Below, piece by piece: positions 48,138 to 57,583 of a stretch of DNA of 64,000 nucleotides; the stretch's first letter is position 1; each line of letters begins with the position of its first letter. The notes below the pieces were generated by a model that saw only the letters and a list, made by a program, of their open reading frames with translations, searched no databases and was not told where the DNA came from. Source of the stretch: Ramlibacter sp. PS4R-6. Its GTDB lineage: Bacteria; Pseudomonadota; Gammaproteobacteria; Burkholderiales; Burkholderiaceae_C. Location of the stretch: positions 1-64,000 of the forward strand of contig NZ_JBBHKA010000001.1 in NCBI RefSeq assembly GCF_037572775.1, in the 5' to 3' direction. Both the position numbers and the translations under genes were made by a program.

Positions 48138-48584
48138 ATGCGGGAACAGACTCCCGCCATGTCGGATCAAGCAGTTGCCTGGAAGGCCACCTTCGGCGCG
48201 CTGGTGCTGCTGTTCTGTGCGGGAACGTACATGATGCGCAAGCCCGCGGAGGCACCGCAGCCCGCGGCCCACGCCCCCCTAGCGGCACTGCCCGCCGCCG
48301 CGCCGCAAGCGCCGGCGCCGCTCGACGTGCAGGACGACACGCCGCCCGTGCGCATCGAGGTGACGCTGCACGAAGCCGACCTGGTGCCGCGCGCGCTGCT
48401 GCGCACGCCGCCGCGCAAGCCCGCGAGGCACGCCGCTCCCGCGCCGAAGCTGCGCGCCTCGAAGCTGGCGCCGCCGCGCGTGCACGTCGTGGCCGCCAAG
48501 CGCAAGGCCTCGCCCTATGCGGTGGGCCGCAAGCACTACCCCTACGACCCGAAGCAGCGCTGGGCGTTGCGCGACGCACCGTAG
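48138..48584 (+). CDS. Membrane-anchored Ala/Pro-rich protein of unknown function
   Basis: About 148 residues (or 141 from a later ATG at 48159). One hydrophobic segment near the N-terminus (ATFGALVLLFCAGTYMM) is followed by a proline/alanine-rich linker, a short beta-like segment VRIEVTLHEADLVPRALL and a basic C-terminus (KPARHAAPAPKLRASKL and AVGRKHYPYDPKQRW). The basic, proline-rich tail resembles TonB-like or periplasm-spanning linkers, but no family is recognised. Strong third-position G/C and continuous reading frame support a gene, though low sequence complexity weakens the case. Confidence 0.5.
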   Translation: MREQTPAMSDQAVAWKATFGALVLLFCAGTYMMRKPAEAPQPAAHAPLAALPAAAPQAPAPLDVQDDTPPVRIEVTLHEADLVPRALLRTPPRKPARHAAPAPKLRASKLAPPRVHVVAAKRKASPYAVGRKHYPYDPKQRWALRDAP

Positions 48585-48626
48585 CACCCGGTTCGCAAGC
48601 GGGGCGAATGCGCTTAGCATGCGCCC

Positions 48627-50363
48627 ATGCTGCGCCTGCCCAACCTGCTCGCCTCGCGCCGGGGCCGCCTCGCCGCATTCTTCCTGCTGTACACCACCGA
48701 AGGCGTGCCGCTCGGCTTCGCCGCGGTGGCCATCGCCACCGAGCTGCGGCGGCGCGGCGTCGGCCCGGCGGAGATCGGCACCTTCGTCGCGTCGTTCTAC
48801 CTGCCGTGGGCGTTCAAATGGGCGGCCGGCCCCTTCGTCGACGTGTTCCGCTCGCAGCGCTGGGGCCACCGGCGCGGCTGGATCCTGCTCACGCAGATCG
48901 TCATGGCGCTCACGCTTGCGGTGCTGGTGTTCATCCCGCTGCCGCAGGGGCTGGCCCTGTTCACGGCCATCCTGCTGGTGCACAACTCGTTCGCGGCAGT
49001 GCAGGACGTGGCGATCGATTCGCTGGCGGTCAACACGCTGGGCGAGGACGAGCGGGGCCTGGCCAACGGGCTGATGTTCTCCGGCGCGATGCTCGGCCAG
49101 GCCGTGGGCGGCAGCGGCGTGCTGTTCGCGTCTTCCTACATCCCTTTCCAGTCCACCTTCCTGCTGGTGGCCGCGTCGATCGCGCTCGTCACGCTGTTCG
49201 TCGTGCTGCCGATGAAGGAGGCGCTGATCGGCGCGCTGGCGCTGCCCGCCGGCGTCACGCGCATGCAGCAGGCGATGACGGACATGCGCTCCTTCGCCGT
49301 GCAGTCCTTCCGTTCCTTCGTCGGCACCAGCGGCGCGTTCCGCGGCGTGTTCTTCTCGCTGCTGCCCGCGGGCGCGATGTCGCTGGGCCTCGCGCTGCAG
49401 ACCAACCTGGCCGTCGACCTGGGCATGAACGACGACCAGGTCGGCGCTTTAAGTTTCTGGAGCTCCATCACGTCGGCGGCCTGCATGGTGCTGGGCGGCT
49501 GGCTCTCGGACAAGCTGGGCCGCCGCATCACGCTGGCGTGGTACCTGCTGTTCATGAGCGCGCCCGTGCTTTACCTCATGTGGCAGTTGCAGGTGGCGGG
49601 CTACGTGATGCCGCGCCCGCCCGGTTCCACGCCGATCCCCGCCCTCATCACGCAGCTGTGGATCGCGAACATGGCCTACGCGGTGTTCCAGGGGCTGATG
49701 TACGGCACGCGCTCGGCCATCATGATGGACGTCACCAACCCGCGCGTGGCGGCCACGCAGTTCACGGCCTACATGGCGATGATGAACCTCGCGATCGCGT
49801 TCGCGGCCAGCTGGCAGGGCGTCGTGATCGAAGCCTGGGGCTACCCAACGACGCTCTTGGTCGATGCCATCGTCGGGCCGCTGTGCGTCCTGCTGCTGCC
49901 GGCCATGAAGCAGCCCGCCGCCTGGGCCGACGACCGCGCCAACTGGCGCTCGCGCACCACCGCGGCGGTTCTGGGCGTGTGCGTGCTGTCCTTCCTGGTG
50001 TTCTGGCCGAACCGCGAAGCCGTGGGCGCCGTGCAACCCATCATCGGCACCTTCTACACGCTGGTGTTCGTCGCCTCGGCGCTGTTCCTGCTGGCCGGCC
50101 GCGAGGTGCTGGGCACCGCATCCGGTGCGTGGGGGCGCGCCGCGCCGTGGGTCGCCGTGCTGCTGCTCGCGATGTACGGGCGCTACTGGGCCGGCAAGGC
50201 GACGGCCGAGCCGCTGCACACGCTGGTGAACGTTTTCCTGTACGTGGCGCCGCTGGCCGGCGGCATCGTGCTGCTGGCGCTGTCGCGCATGGACTGGCGC
50301 GAGACGACGGTGATCGAGGCTGACCCGGCGCTGCAGCGCGTGCGGCCGGAGGCGGCCGGCTAG
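48627..50363 (+). CDS. MFS transporter (AmpG-like)
   Basis: A 578-residue major-facilitator-superfamily permease with about 12-14 hydrophobic segments. The N-terminal part (YTTEGVPLGFAAVAIATELR, ASFYLPWAFKWAAGPFVDVF) resembles AmpG-type muropeptide permeases and related transporters. The loop GWLSDKLGRRITLAWYLLFM has the MFS signature. The C-terminal extension after about residue 430 contains three or four additional hydrophobic segments. Substrate is not evident. It shares a CTAG stop with the convergent small gene. Confidence 0.8.
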   Translation: MLRLPNLLASRRGRLAAFFLLYTTEGVPLGFAAVAIATELRRRGVGPAEIGTFVASFYLPWAFKWAAGPFVDVFRSQRWGHRRGWILLTQIVMALTLAVLVFIPLPQGLALFTAILLVHNSFAAVQDVAIDSLAVNTLGEDERGLANGLMFSGAMLGQAVGGSGVLFASSYIPFQSTFLLVAASIALVTLFVVLPMKEALIGALALPAGVTRMQQAMTDMRSFAVQSFRSFVGTSGAFRGVFFSLLPAGAMSLGLALQTNLAVDLGMNDDQVGALSFWSSITSAACMVLGGWLSDKLGRRITLAWYLLFMSAPVLYLMWQLQVAGYVMPRPPGSTPIPALITQLWIANMAYAVFQGLMYGTRSAIMMDVTNPRVAATQFTAYMAMMNLAIAFAASWQGVVIEAWGYPTTLLVDAIVGPLCVLLLPAMKQPAAWADDRANWRSRTTAAVLGVCVLSFLVFWPNREAVGAVQPIIGTFYTLVFVASALFLLAGREVLGTASGAWGRAAPWVAVLLLAMYGRYWAGKATAEPLHTLVNVFLYVAPLAGGIVLLALSRMDWRETTVIEADPALQRVRPEAAG

Positions 50364-50593
50364 CCGAAGTACGCGCGCAGGAAGTCGCGCAGCGTGCGGT
50401 ATTTCACCTCGGCGTCGCCTTCGAACGCCGCGAGCTGCTCCAGCAGTTCCTTTGACGGTCCCGGTCCCTTGCCGGCGGCCAGCAGGGCGTAGGCCTGCTT
50501 CACCTCCGCGATCGCCTCGCGCGCCTTCCAGAGCGCGAAGTCGGCCTCCTGCTGCAGCTGCAGGTACTTCAGCTTGTCTTCGGCGATGCCCAT
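50360..50593 (-). CDS. Small helical protein, 77 aa
   Basis: Begins MGIAEDKLKYLQLQQEADFA and continues as two charged helices (LWKAREAIAEVKQAYALLAA; KELLEQLAAFEGDAEVKYRT) with end LRDFLRAYFG. It looks like a short coiled-coil protein. A longer start 30 codons upstream gives a poor, low-complexity N-terminus. No family recognised. Its stop overlaps the MFS stop through CTAG. Confidence 0.6.
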   Translation of the reverse strand: MGIAEDKLKYLQLQQEADFALWKAREAIAEVKQAYALLAAGKGPGPSKELLEQLAAFEGDAEVKYRTLRDFLRAYFG

Positions 50594-50703
50594 GGATGAG
50601 CAGTTTAGCCCGCGCCGGGACCGGGAAAACGCTCCCCCTGCATGGCAAGCGCCTCTTGCACCCTGGGATACCATCTCATCCACTTCCCCTCGTCCCGAAC
50701 GGC

Positions 50704-52869
50704 ATGGCCCCCGATCCCGACCCGAAGCGGGGCCTGCGCGAGTGGCGCTCGGCGGCCCTGGCCGGCATTGCGTTCGTCTCCATCATCGCGATCGTCGCGG
50801 CCCTTGCGCTGCAACGCGAACGCCGCCTGCTCATCGAGCAGGCCCGCAAGGACGCGACCACGCTGGCCGCGCTGTTCGAGGAGAACACCGCACGCACCTT
50901 CGACGGCGTGGCGAGCACGCTGGAAGGGCTGGCGATCTACACGGCGGCCATGCAGCCGCCGAAGAACGACCGGGCGGCGCGCGAGACCATGCGGGCGCGC
51001 CTGGGGTTCGTGCCCACGGTGCGGGCGCTCTTCGTCATCGGACCGGACGGCTTCATCCTGCATGACACCGACTACCCGAACACACCCGCGGTGTCGCTGG
51101 CGGACCGCCCCTACTTCCGCCAGTACCTGGACGACGAGCGGGTCACGCGCGCCGTCTCCGAAGCGCTGCAAAGCCGCTCCGGCACGGGCTGGTTCGTCGC
51201 GGTGACGCGCCGCATCACGGCGCGGGACGGGCGCTTCCTCGGTGTTGCCGTCGCGGCGGTGCAGCTGGACTCCATCTCGCGGCTCTATCGCAAGCTCGAC
51301 CTCCAGCCGGGACAGCAGGTCTCGCTGCTGCAAGGCAACGGCACGCTACTGGCGCGCTACCCCGCCGACGACGCGCTGATCGGGCGCAGCTTCGCCGAGG
51401 CGCCGGTCTTCGCGACCAAGCTGCTGCAGCGCCGCGCCGACACCTTCGTCACGAGCGGCCCGCCCTGGGGTTACGAGCGCATCGTGAGTTACCGCGCGGT
51501 CGAAGGCCACCCGCTCGTGGTCCTGGTCTCCACGCGCATCGAGGTGGTCCTGGCCACGTGGAACCGCGCGGTGGTCGCGAGCATCGCGGGATTGCTTGCG
51601 CTGTCGCTGCTCACAGCAGGCGCCGTGCGCTTCTTCGTGCTCGGGCAACGCGCGCGCGGGCGGGCCCAGGCGCATCGCAACGCCGAGGAAGCCGCCGTCG
51701 CGGTCGCGCAGGCGAACGCGAAGTTCCGCGCATTCTTCGAGCAGGGCTCGATGTTCGCGTGCGTCATCTCGCCCGACGGCGACCTGCTGGAGGTCAACCA
51801 CGGGCAGGGCGAGGCCGGCGGCCAACCGCTGCCCGCCGGGACCAAGCTGTGGGAATGCCCGTGGTTCGCCGCGCCCGAGTCGCAGCAATCGGTATTGCGC
51901 GAGGGGATCGCGCTGGCCCGTGCCGGCGAAACCTTCCGCTGCGAGGCCGCCTTCCGTGGCGACTCGCGCCTGCGCCTCATCGACCTGGTTCTGTCCCCGG
52001 TACGGGATGAAGCCGGGGCGATCCTGGCCATCGCGGGCGCCGGCGTGGACGTCACCGAGCGCAAGCACCAGGAGGAGCAGCTGCGGGTGCTCGCCCGCGA
52101 CCTGGCCGATGTCGACCGGCGCCGCGCCGAGTTCCTGGCCACCCTGTCGCACGAGTTGCGCAACGTGCTCACGCCGGTGCAGAACTGCGCGCAGATCCTG
52201 AAGATCGCGGAGCCCGGCTCCACTCAGGCGGCACGCGCCCGTGAGGTGCTGTCGCAGCAGCTGCGCCAGATGAAGCGGCTGATCGACGACCTGCTGGACG
52301 TTTCGCGCATCAACAGCGGCAAGGTGCAGCTCGAGCTCGAGGGCATCGACCTGCGCACGGTGCTGCTGCGCGCGGCGGATGCGACACAGAGCTCGATGGA
52401 GCGCGCCTCGCACAAGTTCGAGCTGGCCCTGCCCGCGGACGAGCTCCTGATGAGCGGCGACCCGGCGCGGCTGGAGCAGGTCTTCACCAACCTCCTGGGC
52501 AACGCGGCCAAGTACACGCCGCTGGGCGGCAACATCCGGCTGGCGGCGCGCAGCGAAGGGCACGAGGCCGTGGTGGAGATCCGCGATGACGGGCTGGGGA
52601 TTCCCGTGACGGCCCAGGCGCGGATCTTCGAGATGTTCGAGCAGGTGGGCAGTCACGCCGACCAGCGCCAGGGTGGGCTCGGCATCGGGCTGGGGCTGGT
52701 GAGCAAGCTCGTCGCCCTGCACGGCGGGCATGTCGAGGTCTTCAGCGACGGGCCGGGCCACGGCAGCACCTTCACGGTCTACCTCCCGCTCACGTCGGCC
52801 CCCACGCCCAGGCCGGTGGCGCCGGATGCGGGTGCCGATGGGGCGCGGAGCAGCGCACCCCGCGCCTGA
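50704..52869 (+). CDS. Membrane sensor histidine kinase with extracytoplasmic dCache-like domain
   Basis: A 721-residue kinase. First membrane segment near 18-37 ([20 protein letters not shown]); an extracytoplasmic sensor of dCache type (about 38-280, with [20 protein letters not shown] and [20 protein letters not shown]); second membrane segment near 285-310 ([20 protein letters not shown]). Then a PAS domain (about 330-450), histidine box [20 protein letters not shown] (His near 482), and HATPase with [36 protein letters not shown] and [19 protein letters not shown]. It probably senses small organic molecules in the periplasm. No regulator is adjacent. Confidence 0.9.
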   Translation: MAPDPDPKRGLREWRSAALAGIAFVSIIAIVAALALQRERRLLIEQARKDATTLAALFEENTARTFDGVASTLEGLAIYTAAMQPPKNDRAARETMRARLGFVPTVRALFVIGPDGFILHDTDYPNTPAVSLADRPYFRQYLDDERVTRAVSEALQSRSGTGWFVAVTRRITARDGRFLGVAVAAVQLDSISRLYRKLDLQPGQQVSLLQGNGTLLARYPADDALIGRSFAEAPVFATKLLQRRADTFVTSGPPWGYERIVSYRAVEGHPLVVLVSTRIEVVLATWNRAVVASIAGLLALSLLTAGAVRFFVLGQRARGRAQAHRNAEEAAVAVAQANAKFRAFFEQGSMFACVISPDGDLLEVNHGQGEAGGQPLPAGTKLWECPWFAAPESQQSVLREGIALARAGETFRCEAAFRGDSRLRLIDLVLSPVRDEAGAILAIAGAGVDVTERKHQEEQLRVLARDLADVDRRRAEFLATLSHELRNVLTPVQNCAQILKIAEPGSTQAARAREVLSQQLRQMKRLIDDLLDVSRINSGKVQLELEGIDLRTVLLRAADATQSSMERASHKFELALPADELLMSGDPARLEQVFTNLLGNAAKYTPLGGNIRLAARSEGHEAVVEIRDDGLGIPVTAQARIFEMFEQVGSHADQRQGGLGIGLGLVSKLVALHGGHVEVFSDGPGHGSTFTVYLPLTSAPTPRPVAPDAGADGARSSAPRA

Positions 52870-52957
52870 CGCGGCACACGGCGGTATTCACCCCGCGCAT
52901 ATCCGATAGTTCGCAGACCGGATTGCTGAATGGCCTGCCGCGACGCACACTGCGGCC

Positions 52958-55084
52958 ATGGAAGTTTCATTCGCGCGCGAGATCGAATCGCTGCGCCTGC
53001 ACGCGGGCCAGGCTTTCCACGGCGAGGGCATCCTCGCCATCACCAAGGCCTTGCTGCAATCGGGCGTGGCCTACGTCGGCGGCTACCAGGGCGCGCCGGT
53101 GTCGCACCTGCTCGACGTGATGGTGCAGGCCCGCCCCTACCTGGACGAACTGGGCGTGCACGTCGAGGCGTGCGCCAACGAGGCATCGGCTGCCGCCATG
53201 CTGGGGGCTTCCATCCACTACCCGCTGCGCGGCGCCGTGACGTGGAAGTCCATCGTCGGCACCAACGTGGCGTCGGACGCGCTGTCCAACCTGTCGTCGC
53301 CCGGCGTGAAGGGCGGCGCGCTCATCGTCGTGGGCGAAGACTACGGCGAAGGCGCGTCGGTCATCCAGGAGCGCACGCACGCCTACGCGCTGAAGTCGAC
53401 GATGTGCCTGATCGATCCGCGGCCCGACCTGGAGGTGATGGTGCGCATGGTCGAGGAGGGTTTCCGCCTGTCGGAGGCCTCGAACATGCCGTGCATCCTG
53501 GAGCTGCGCATCCGCGCCTGCCACGTGCGCGGCAGCTTCGTCGCCAAGGACAACGTCGCGCCGGCCATTTCCAAGCGCGCGCTGATGGAGAACCCGGCCG
53601 CCTTCGACTACATGCGCCTCGCCCACCCGCCCGTCACGTTCCGCCACGAGAAGCTCAAGGGCGACGAGCGCATCCCCGCCGCGCGCAAGTACATCGTGGA
53701 CAACGCGCTCAACGAGCTCATGCCCGGCCGGCGCGCGGACGTCGGCATCATCGTGCAAGGCGGCCTGTACAACGCGCTGGTGCGCTCGCTGCAGCAGCTG
53801 GGCCTGGCCGATGCGTTCGGCGCCAGCGAGATCCCGCTGCTGGTGCTGAACGTCACTTACCCGCTGGTGCCCGAACAGGTGGCCGACTTCTGCATCGGCA
53901 AGGACAAGGTGCTGGTGGTCGAGGAAGGCCAGCCCGAGTACATCGAGCAGGAGATCGCCACGCTGCTGCGCCGCCGCGACATCCAGACGCGCCTGCACGG
54001 CAAGGACGTGCTGCCCGCGGGCGGCGAATACACGGTGGAAACGATCTCGCGCGGGCTCGCGCAGTTCGCGGGTGCGGACGGCGGCTGGCTGGCCGCGCTG
54101 GATGCGCGCCGCAAGGAAGCCGCCGCGCTCCTGCCGCAACCCTTGCCCAACCGCCCGCCCGGCTTCTGCATCGGTTGCCCCGAGCGGCCAGTGTTCTCCG
54201 CGCTCAAGCTCGCGCAGCAGGCCATCGGGCCGGTGCACATCGCCGCCGACATCGGCTGCCACGCCTTCGGCACCTTCGAGCCCTTCTCGATGGGGCATTC
54301 GATCCTGGGCTACGGCATGTCGCTCGCCTCGCGCGCCGGCGTGTCGCCGGTGATGCAGCGGCGCACGCTGGCGGTGATGGGCGACGGCGGCTTCTGGCAC
54401 AACGGCCTGCTCACCGGCGTGCAAAGCGCGCTCTTCAACGGCGACGACGCGGTGCTCCTGATCTTCAAGAACGGCTACTCGTCGGCCACGGGCACGCAGG
54501 AGCTGATCTCCACGCCGCACGAGCACGCGCGAGCGGCGTCGGCCGACAAGGGCGAGAGCCTGGTGCACACCAACCGCACCATCGAGGCCACGCTGCAGGG
54601 CCTGGGCGTGCAGTGGCTGCGCACGGTGCACACCTACGACGTCGCGCACGTGAAGAAGACGCTCGAGGACGCCTTCACCAGCGATTTCAACGGCCTGAAG
54701 GTCATCGTCGCCGAGGGCGAGTGCCAGCTGGAGCGCCAGCGCCGCATCAAGCCCTGGATCGCCTCGCTCTTGAAGAAGGGTGAGCGCGTGGTGCGCGTGA
54801 AGTACGGCGTGGACGAAGACGTGTGCAACGGCGACCACGCGTGCATCCGCCTGTCGGGCTGCCCGACGCTCACGCTCAAGGACAACCCCGACCCGCTGAA
54901 GGTGGACCCCGTCGCCACCGTCATCGACGGCTGCGTGGGCTGCGGCCTGTGCGGCGAGAACGCGCACGCGGCCACGCTGTGCCCCAGCTTCTACCGCGCC
55001 GAGGTCGTGCAGAACCCGAGGTGGCACGAACGGCTGTTCCAGTCGATCCGCGGCGCCGTCGTGCGCGCCCTGCAGCCCGCATGA
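52958..55084 (+). CDS. iorA: Indolepyruvate ferredoxin oxidoreductase alpha subunit-like (TPP-dependent)
   Basis: A 708-residue protein of the 2-oxoacid:acceptor oxidoreductase family. The N-terminal pyruvate-ferredoxin-oxidoreductase-type domain (about 20-200; GGYQGAPVSHLLDVMVQARP, HVEACANEASAAAMLGASIH) is followed by the TPP-binding domain (about 410-590; GFCIGCPERPVFSALKLAQQ, ADIGCHAFGTFEPF, GDGGFWHNGL, FKNGYSSATGTQE). The C-terminus has ferredoxin-like cysteines (DEDVCNGDHACIRLSGCPTL, DGCVGCGLCGENAHAATLC). The enzyme decarboxylates aryl pyruvates to aryl-acetyl-CoA. The start codon is the only one giving the family N-terminus; its stop overlaps the next gene as ATGA. Confidence 0.93.
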   Translation: MEVSFAREIESLRLHAGQAFHGEGILAITKALLQSGVAYVGGYQGAPVSHLLDVMVQARPYLDELGVHVEACANEASAAAMLGASIHYPLRGAVTWKSIVGTNVASDALSNLSSPGVKGGALIVVGEDYGEGASVIQERTHAYALKSTMCLIDPRPDLEVMVRMVEEGFRLSEASNMPCILELRIRACHVRGSFVAKDNVAPAISKRALMENPAAFDYMRLAHPPVTFRHEKLKGDERIPAARKYIVDNALNELMPGRRADVGIIVQGGLYNALVRSLQQLGLADAFGASEIPLLVLNVTYPLVPEQVADFCIGKDKVLVVEEGQPEYIEQEIATLLRRRDIQTRLHGKDVLPAGGEYTVETISRGLAQFAGADGGWLAALDARRKEAAALLPQPLPNRPPGFCIGCPERPVFSALKLAQQAIGPVHIAADIGCHAFGTFEPFSMGHSILGYGMSLASRAGVSPVMQRRTLAVMGDGGFWHNGLLTGVQSALFNGDDAVLLIFKNGYSSATGTQELISTPHEHARAASADKGESLVHTNRTIEATLQGLGVQWLRTVHTYDVAHVKKTLEDAFTSDFNGLKVIVAEGECQLERQRRIKPWIASLLKKGERVVRVKYGVDEDVCNGDHACIRLSGCPTLTLKDNPDPLKVDPVATVIDGCVGCGLCGENAHAATLCPSFYRAEVVQNPRWHERLFQSIRGAVVRALQPA

Positions 55085-56601
55085 ACGCGCGTCCCGTGTC
55101 CCTGCTGATCTGCGCGCTGGGCGGCGAAGGCGGCGGCGTGCTCACCGAATGGCTGGTGAACGTCGCGCGCCAGGCCGGCTACCCCGCGCAGGCCACGTCG
55201 ATCCCCGGCGTGGCGCAGCGCACCGGCGCGACGACCTATTACCTCGAAGTCTTCCCCGTGCCGATCGCCGAACTCGCCGGCCGCAAGCCGGTGTTCAGCC
55301 TGAACCCGGTGCCGGGGATGCTCGACGCCATCGTGTCGTCGGAGCTGCTGGAGACCACGCGCCAGGTGGCCAACGGCATGGCGGCGAAGGACCGCACGCG
55401 CATCGTCACTTCGTCCAGCCGCGCGCTGACGACGCACGAACGCATGCAGCTGGGCGACGGGCGCGCCGACAGCGAGGCGCTGCTGAAGGTGGTGCGCGAG
55501 TTCAGCCGGGAGCACCGCGTCTTCGACATGAACGCTGTGGCGAAGGAATGTGGCACGGTGGTGAGCGCCGTGATGCTGGGGGCGGTGGCGGGCAGCGGCG
55601 TGTTTCCCTTCTTCGCGCGCGAGGACTACGAGAACGTGATCCGCGAAGGCGGGGGTGCGGCGGCACAGGCGAGCTTGCGCGGTTTTGCCAAGGCGCACGC
55701 CATCTGCCATGCCGGGCTCGATCCGGTGGCGCCGGCGGCCGACGGCCCGCAACCGCGGGTCGAGCCCGCCGTGACAGCCTGGCCGCAGCCCGTCGCCGAA
55801 TTCGCGTCGCTCGGCGTGCAGCGCCTCACCGAGTACCAGGACGGCGCGTATGCGGGGCTTTACGAACAGCGCCTGCGCGCGGTCCTCGACGCCGAGAAGT
55901 CGGCCGACCCTTTCGACACGAAGCGCTTCGCCGTCACGCGCGAAACCGCCCGTTGGCTCGCGCTGTGGATGGCGTTCGACGACATCGTGCGCGTGGCCGA
56001 CCTCAAGAGCCGCGCCTCGCGCTTCGAGCGCGTGCGCGGCGAGACGAAAGCGAAGGCGGACGAGCTCCTGCGCATCTACGACCACTTCAAGCCGGGCGCG
56101 CCGGAGTTCGCGGCGCTGCTGCCGCCGTCGCTGGCGAAGCGCGTACAGCGAGGCACCTGGTCGCTGCCGCTGAAGCTCGGCGCGCACACCGTCACCGGCA
56201 TGCTCGCCCTGCGCGTCCTGGCCTCGCTGAAGGGGCTGCGCCGCAAGGGCAGCCGCTACCTGCTGGAACAATCGATGATCGAGCAGTGGCTCGCGGGCGT
56301 CGTGGCCGGCACGCGGCGCGACTGGCGCCTGGGCCACGAGATCGCGCAATGCGGCCGCCTCATCAAGGGCTACGGCAGCACCAACGAGCGCGGCAAGGAC
56401 AACCTGTTGCACGTGCTCGGGCACCTCGCGCACGACAGCGACCCTCTGGCCGCGGCGAGGGCGATTGCCGATGCGCGCAGCGCCGCGCTCGCCGACGATG
56501 CGGGCAAGGCGCTCGACGCGGCGCTGGTGGCGCATGGCGCCCCGCCGCGCCCCGTCAAGGAACAACCGATCCGCTGGCTACCCGCAAGGAGACAAGCATG
56601 A
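55081..56601 (+). CDS. iorB: Indolepyruvate oxidoreductase beta subunit family protein with DUF6537-like C-terminus
   Basis: A 506-residue protein. The N-terminal pyruvate ferredoxin oxidoreductase gamma-type domain (about 5-195) reads SLLICALGGEGGGVLTEWLV, IPGVAQRTGATTYYLEVFPV and ECGTVVSAVMLGAVAGSGVF. The C-terminal part (about 250-506) is an extra domain seen in long proteobacterial IorB proteins (DUF6537 type): YEQRLRAVLDAEKSADPFDT, MAFDDIVRVADLKSRASRFE and RKGSRYLLEQSMIEQWLAGV. It overlaps iorA and the receptor gene by ATGA, so the three are translated together. It forms the complete oxidoreductase with the alpha subunit. Confidence 0.9.
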   Translation: MNARPVSLLICALGGEGGGVLTEWLVNVARQAGYPAQATSIPGVAQRTGATTYYLEVFPVPIAELAGRKPVFSLNPVPGMLDAIVSSELLETTRQVANGMAAKDRTRIVTSSSRALTTHERMQLGDGRADSEALLKVVREFSREHRVFDMNAVAKECGTVVSAVMLGAVAGSGVFPFFAREDYENVIREGGGAAAQASLRGFAKAHAICHAGLDPVAPAADGPQPRVEPAVTAWPQPVAEFASLGVQRLTEYQDGAYAGLYEQRLRAVLDAEKSADPFDTKRFAVTRETARWLALWMAFDDIVRVADLKSRASRFERVRGETKAKADELLRIYDHFKPGAPEFAALLPPSLAKRVQRGTWSLPLKLGAHTVTGMLALRVLASLKGLRRKGSRYLLEQSMIEQWLAGVVAGTRRDWRLGHEIAQCGRLIKGYGSTNERGKDNLLHVLGHLAHDSDPLAAARAIADARSAALADDAGKALDAALVAHGAPPRPVKEQPIRWLPARRQA

Positions 56602-57575
56602 CAACAAACACCATCCTCCGCCGCGCACTGCTGGCGCTGCTGCCGCTCGCGCTCGCGGCCCCGGGCGCCTTCGCGCAGGCGTGGCCGTCCAAGCCCGTGA
56701 AGATCGTCGTGAACTTCCCGCCCGGCGGCGCCGCCGACCAGCTGGCGCGCCTGATCGGCCTGCCGTTGCAGGACGCCCTGGGCCAGCCCGTCGTGGTGGA
56801 GAACCGCGCCGGCGCCAACGGCAACATCGGCGGCGAGGTCGTCGCCAAGAGCGCGGCCGACGGCTACACCCTGCTCATGAGCTCGGGCGGCATGGTCTCG
56901 GTGAACCCGCACATCTACCCGCGCATGGCGTTCGACCCCGCGAAGGACCTCGTGCCGGTCGCGGCGGCGGCGCGCATCGCCGTGTACCTCGTGACCAAAC
57001 CGTCGATCCCGGCGAACAGCGTCAAGGAGTTCATCGGCTACGTGAAGGCCAACCCCGGCAGGCTCTCGTACGGCTCCCCGGGCAGCGGCAGCTCGCCGCA
57101 CCTGGCGGGCGAGATGTTCAAGAGCCAGGCCGGCCTGTTCGCCGTGCACGTGCCGTACCGCGGCGCGGCGCCCGCGCTGCAGGACTTGCTGGCGGGGCAG
57201 CTCGATTACTACTTCGACCCCGGCATCGGCCTGCAGCAAGTGCGCGCGGGCAAGCTGAAGCTGCTGGCGGTGGGCAGCCTCAAGCGCTCGCCGCTCTTCC
57301 CCGACGTGCCCACGCTCGACGAAGCGGGCCTGAAGGGTTTCGATGCCGACACCGTGTTCGGCTTCTACGCGCCCGCCGGCACGCCGCCCGACGTGGTGGC
57401 GCGATTGAACCGCGAGATCAACAAGGTGCTGGGCACGCAGGCCGTGAAGGACCGCATCGTGGGGCTGGGCGGCGAGGCGCTGCCGATCTCGCCCGCCGAG
57501 TTCGCGGCCAAGGCCACCGAGGATTCGCGGCGATTCGGTGCGATCATCAAGGAACGCAAGATCCTGGCGGACTGA
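56598..57575 (+). CDS. Bug-family (tripartite tricarboxylate transporter-type) substrate-binding protein
   Basis: A 325-residue periplasmic protein with ribosome binding site AAGGAG and signal peptide LLALLPLALAAPGAFA. The family signatures are all present: AWPSKPVKIVVNFPPGGAAD, IGLPLQDALGQPVVVENRAG, ANGNIGGEVVAKSAADGYTL, FKSQAGLFAVHVPYRGAAPA and VPTLDEAGLKGFDADTVFGF. Bug proteins bind organic acids, and most are not next to membrane partners. No TctA or TctB genes are here. The operon position suggests a ligand related to aromatic 2-oxoacid or arylacetate metabolism. Confidence 0.93.
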   Translation: MTTNTILRRALLALLPLALAAPGAFAQAWPSKPVKIVVNFPPGGAADQLARLIGLPLQDALGQPVVVENRAGANGNIGGEVVAKSAADGYTLLMSSGGMVSVNPHIYPRMAFDPAKDLVPVAAAARIAVYLVTKPSIPANSVKEFIGYVKANPGRLSYGSPGSGSSPHLAGEMFKSQAGLFAVHVPYRGAAPALQDLLAGQLDYYFDPGIGLQQVRAGKLKLLAVGSLKRSPLFPDVPTLDEAGLKGFDADTVFGFYAPAGTPPDVVARLNREINKVLGTQAVKDRIVGLGGEALPISPAEFAAKATEDSRRFGAIIKERKILAD

Positions 57576-57583
57576 AAGGCAGC

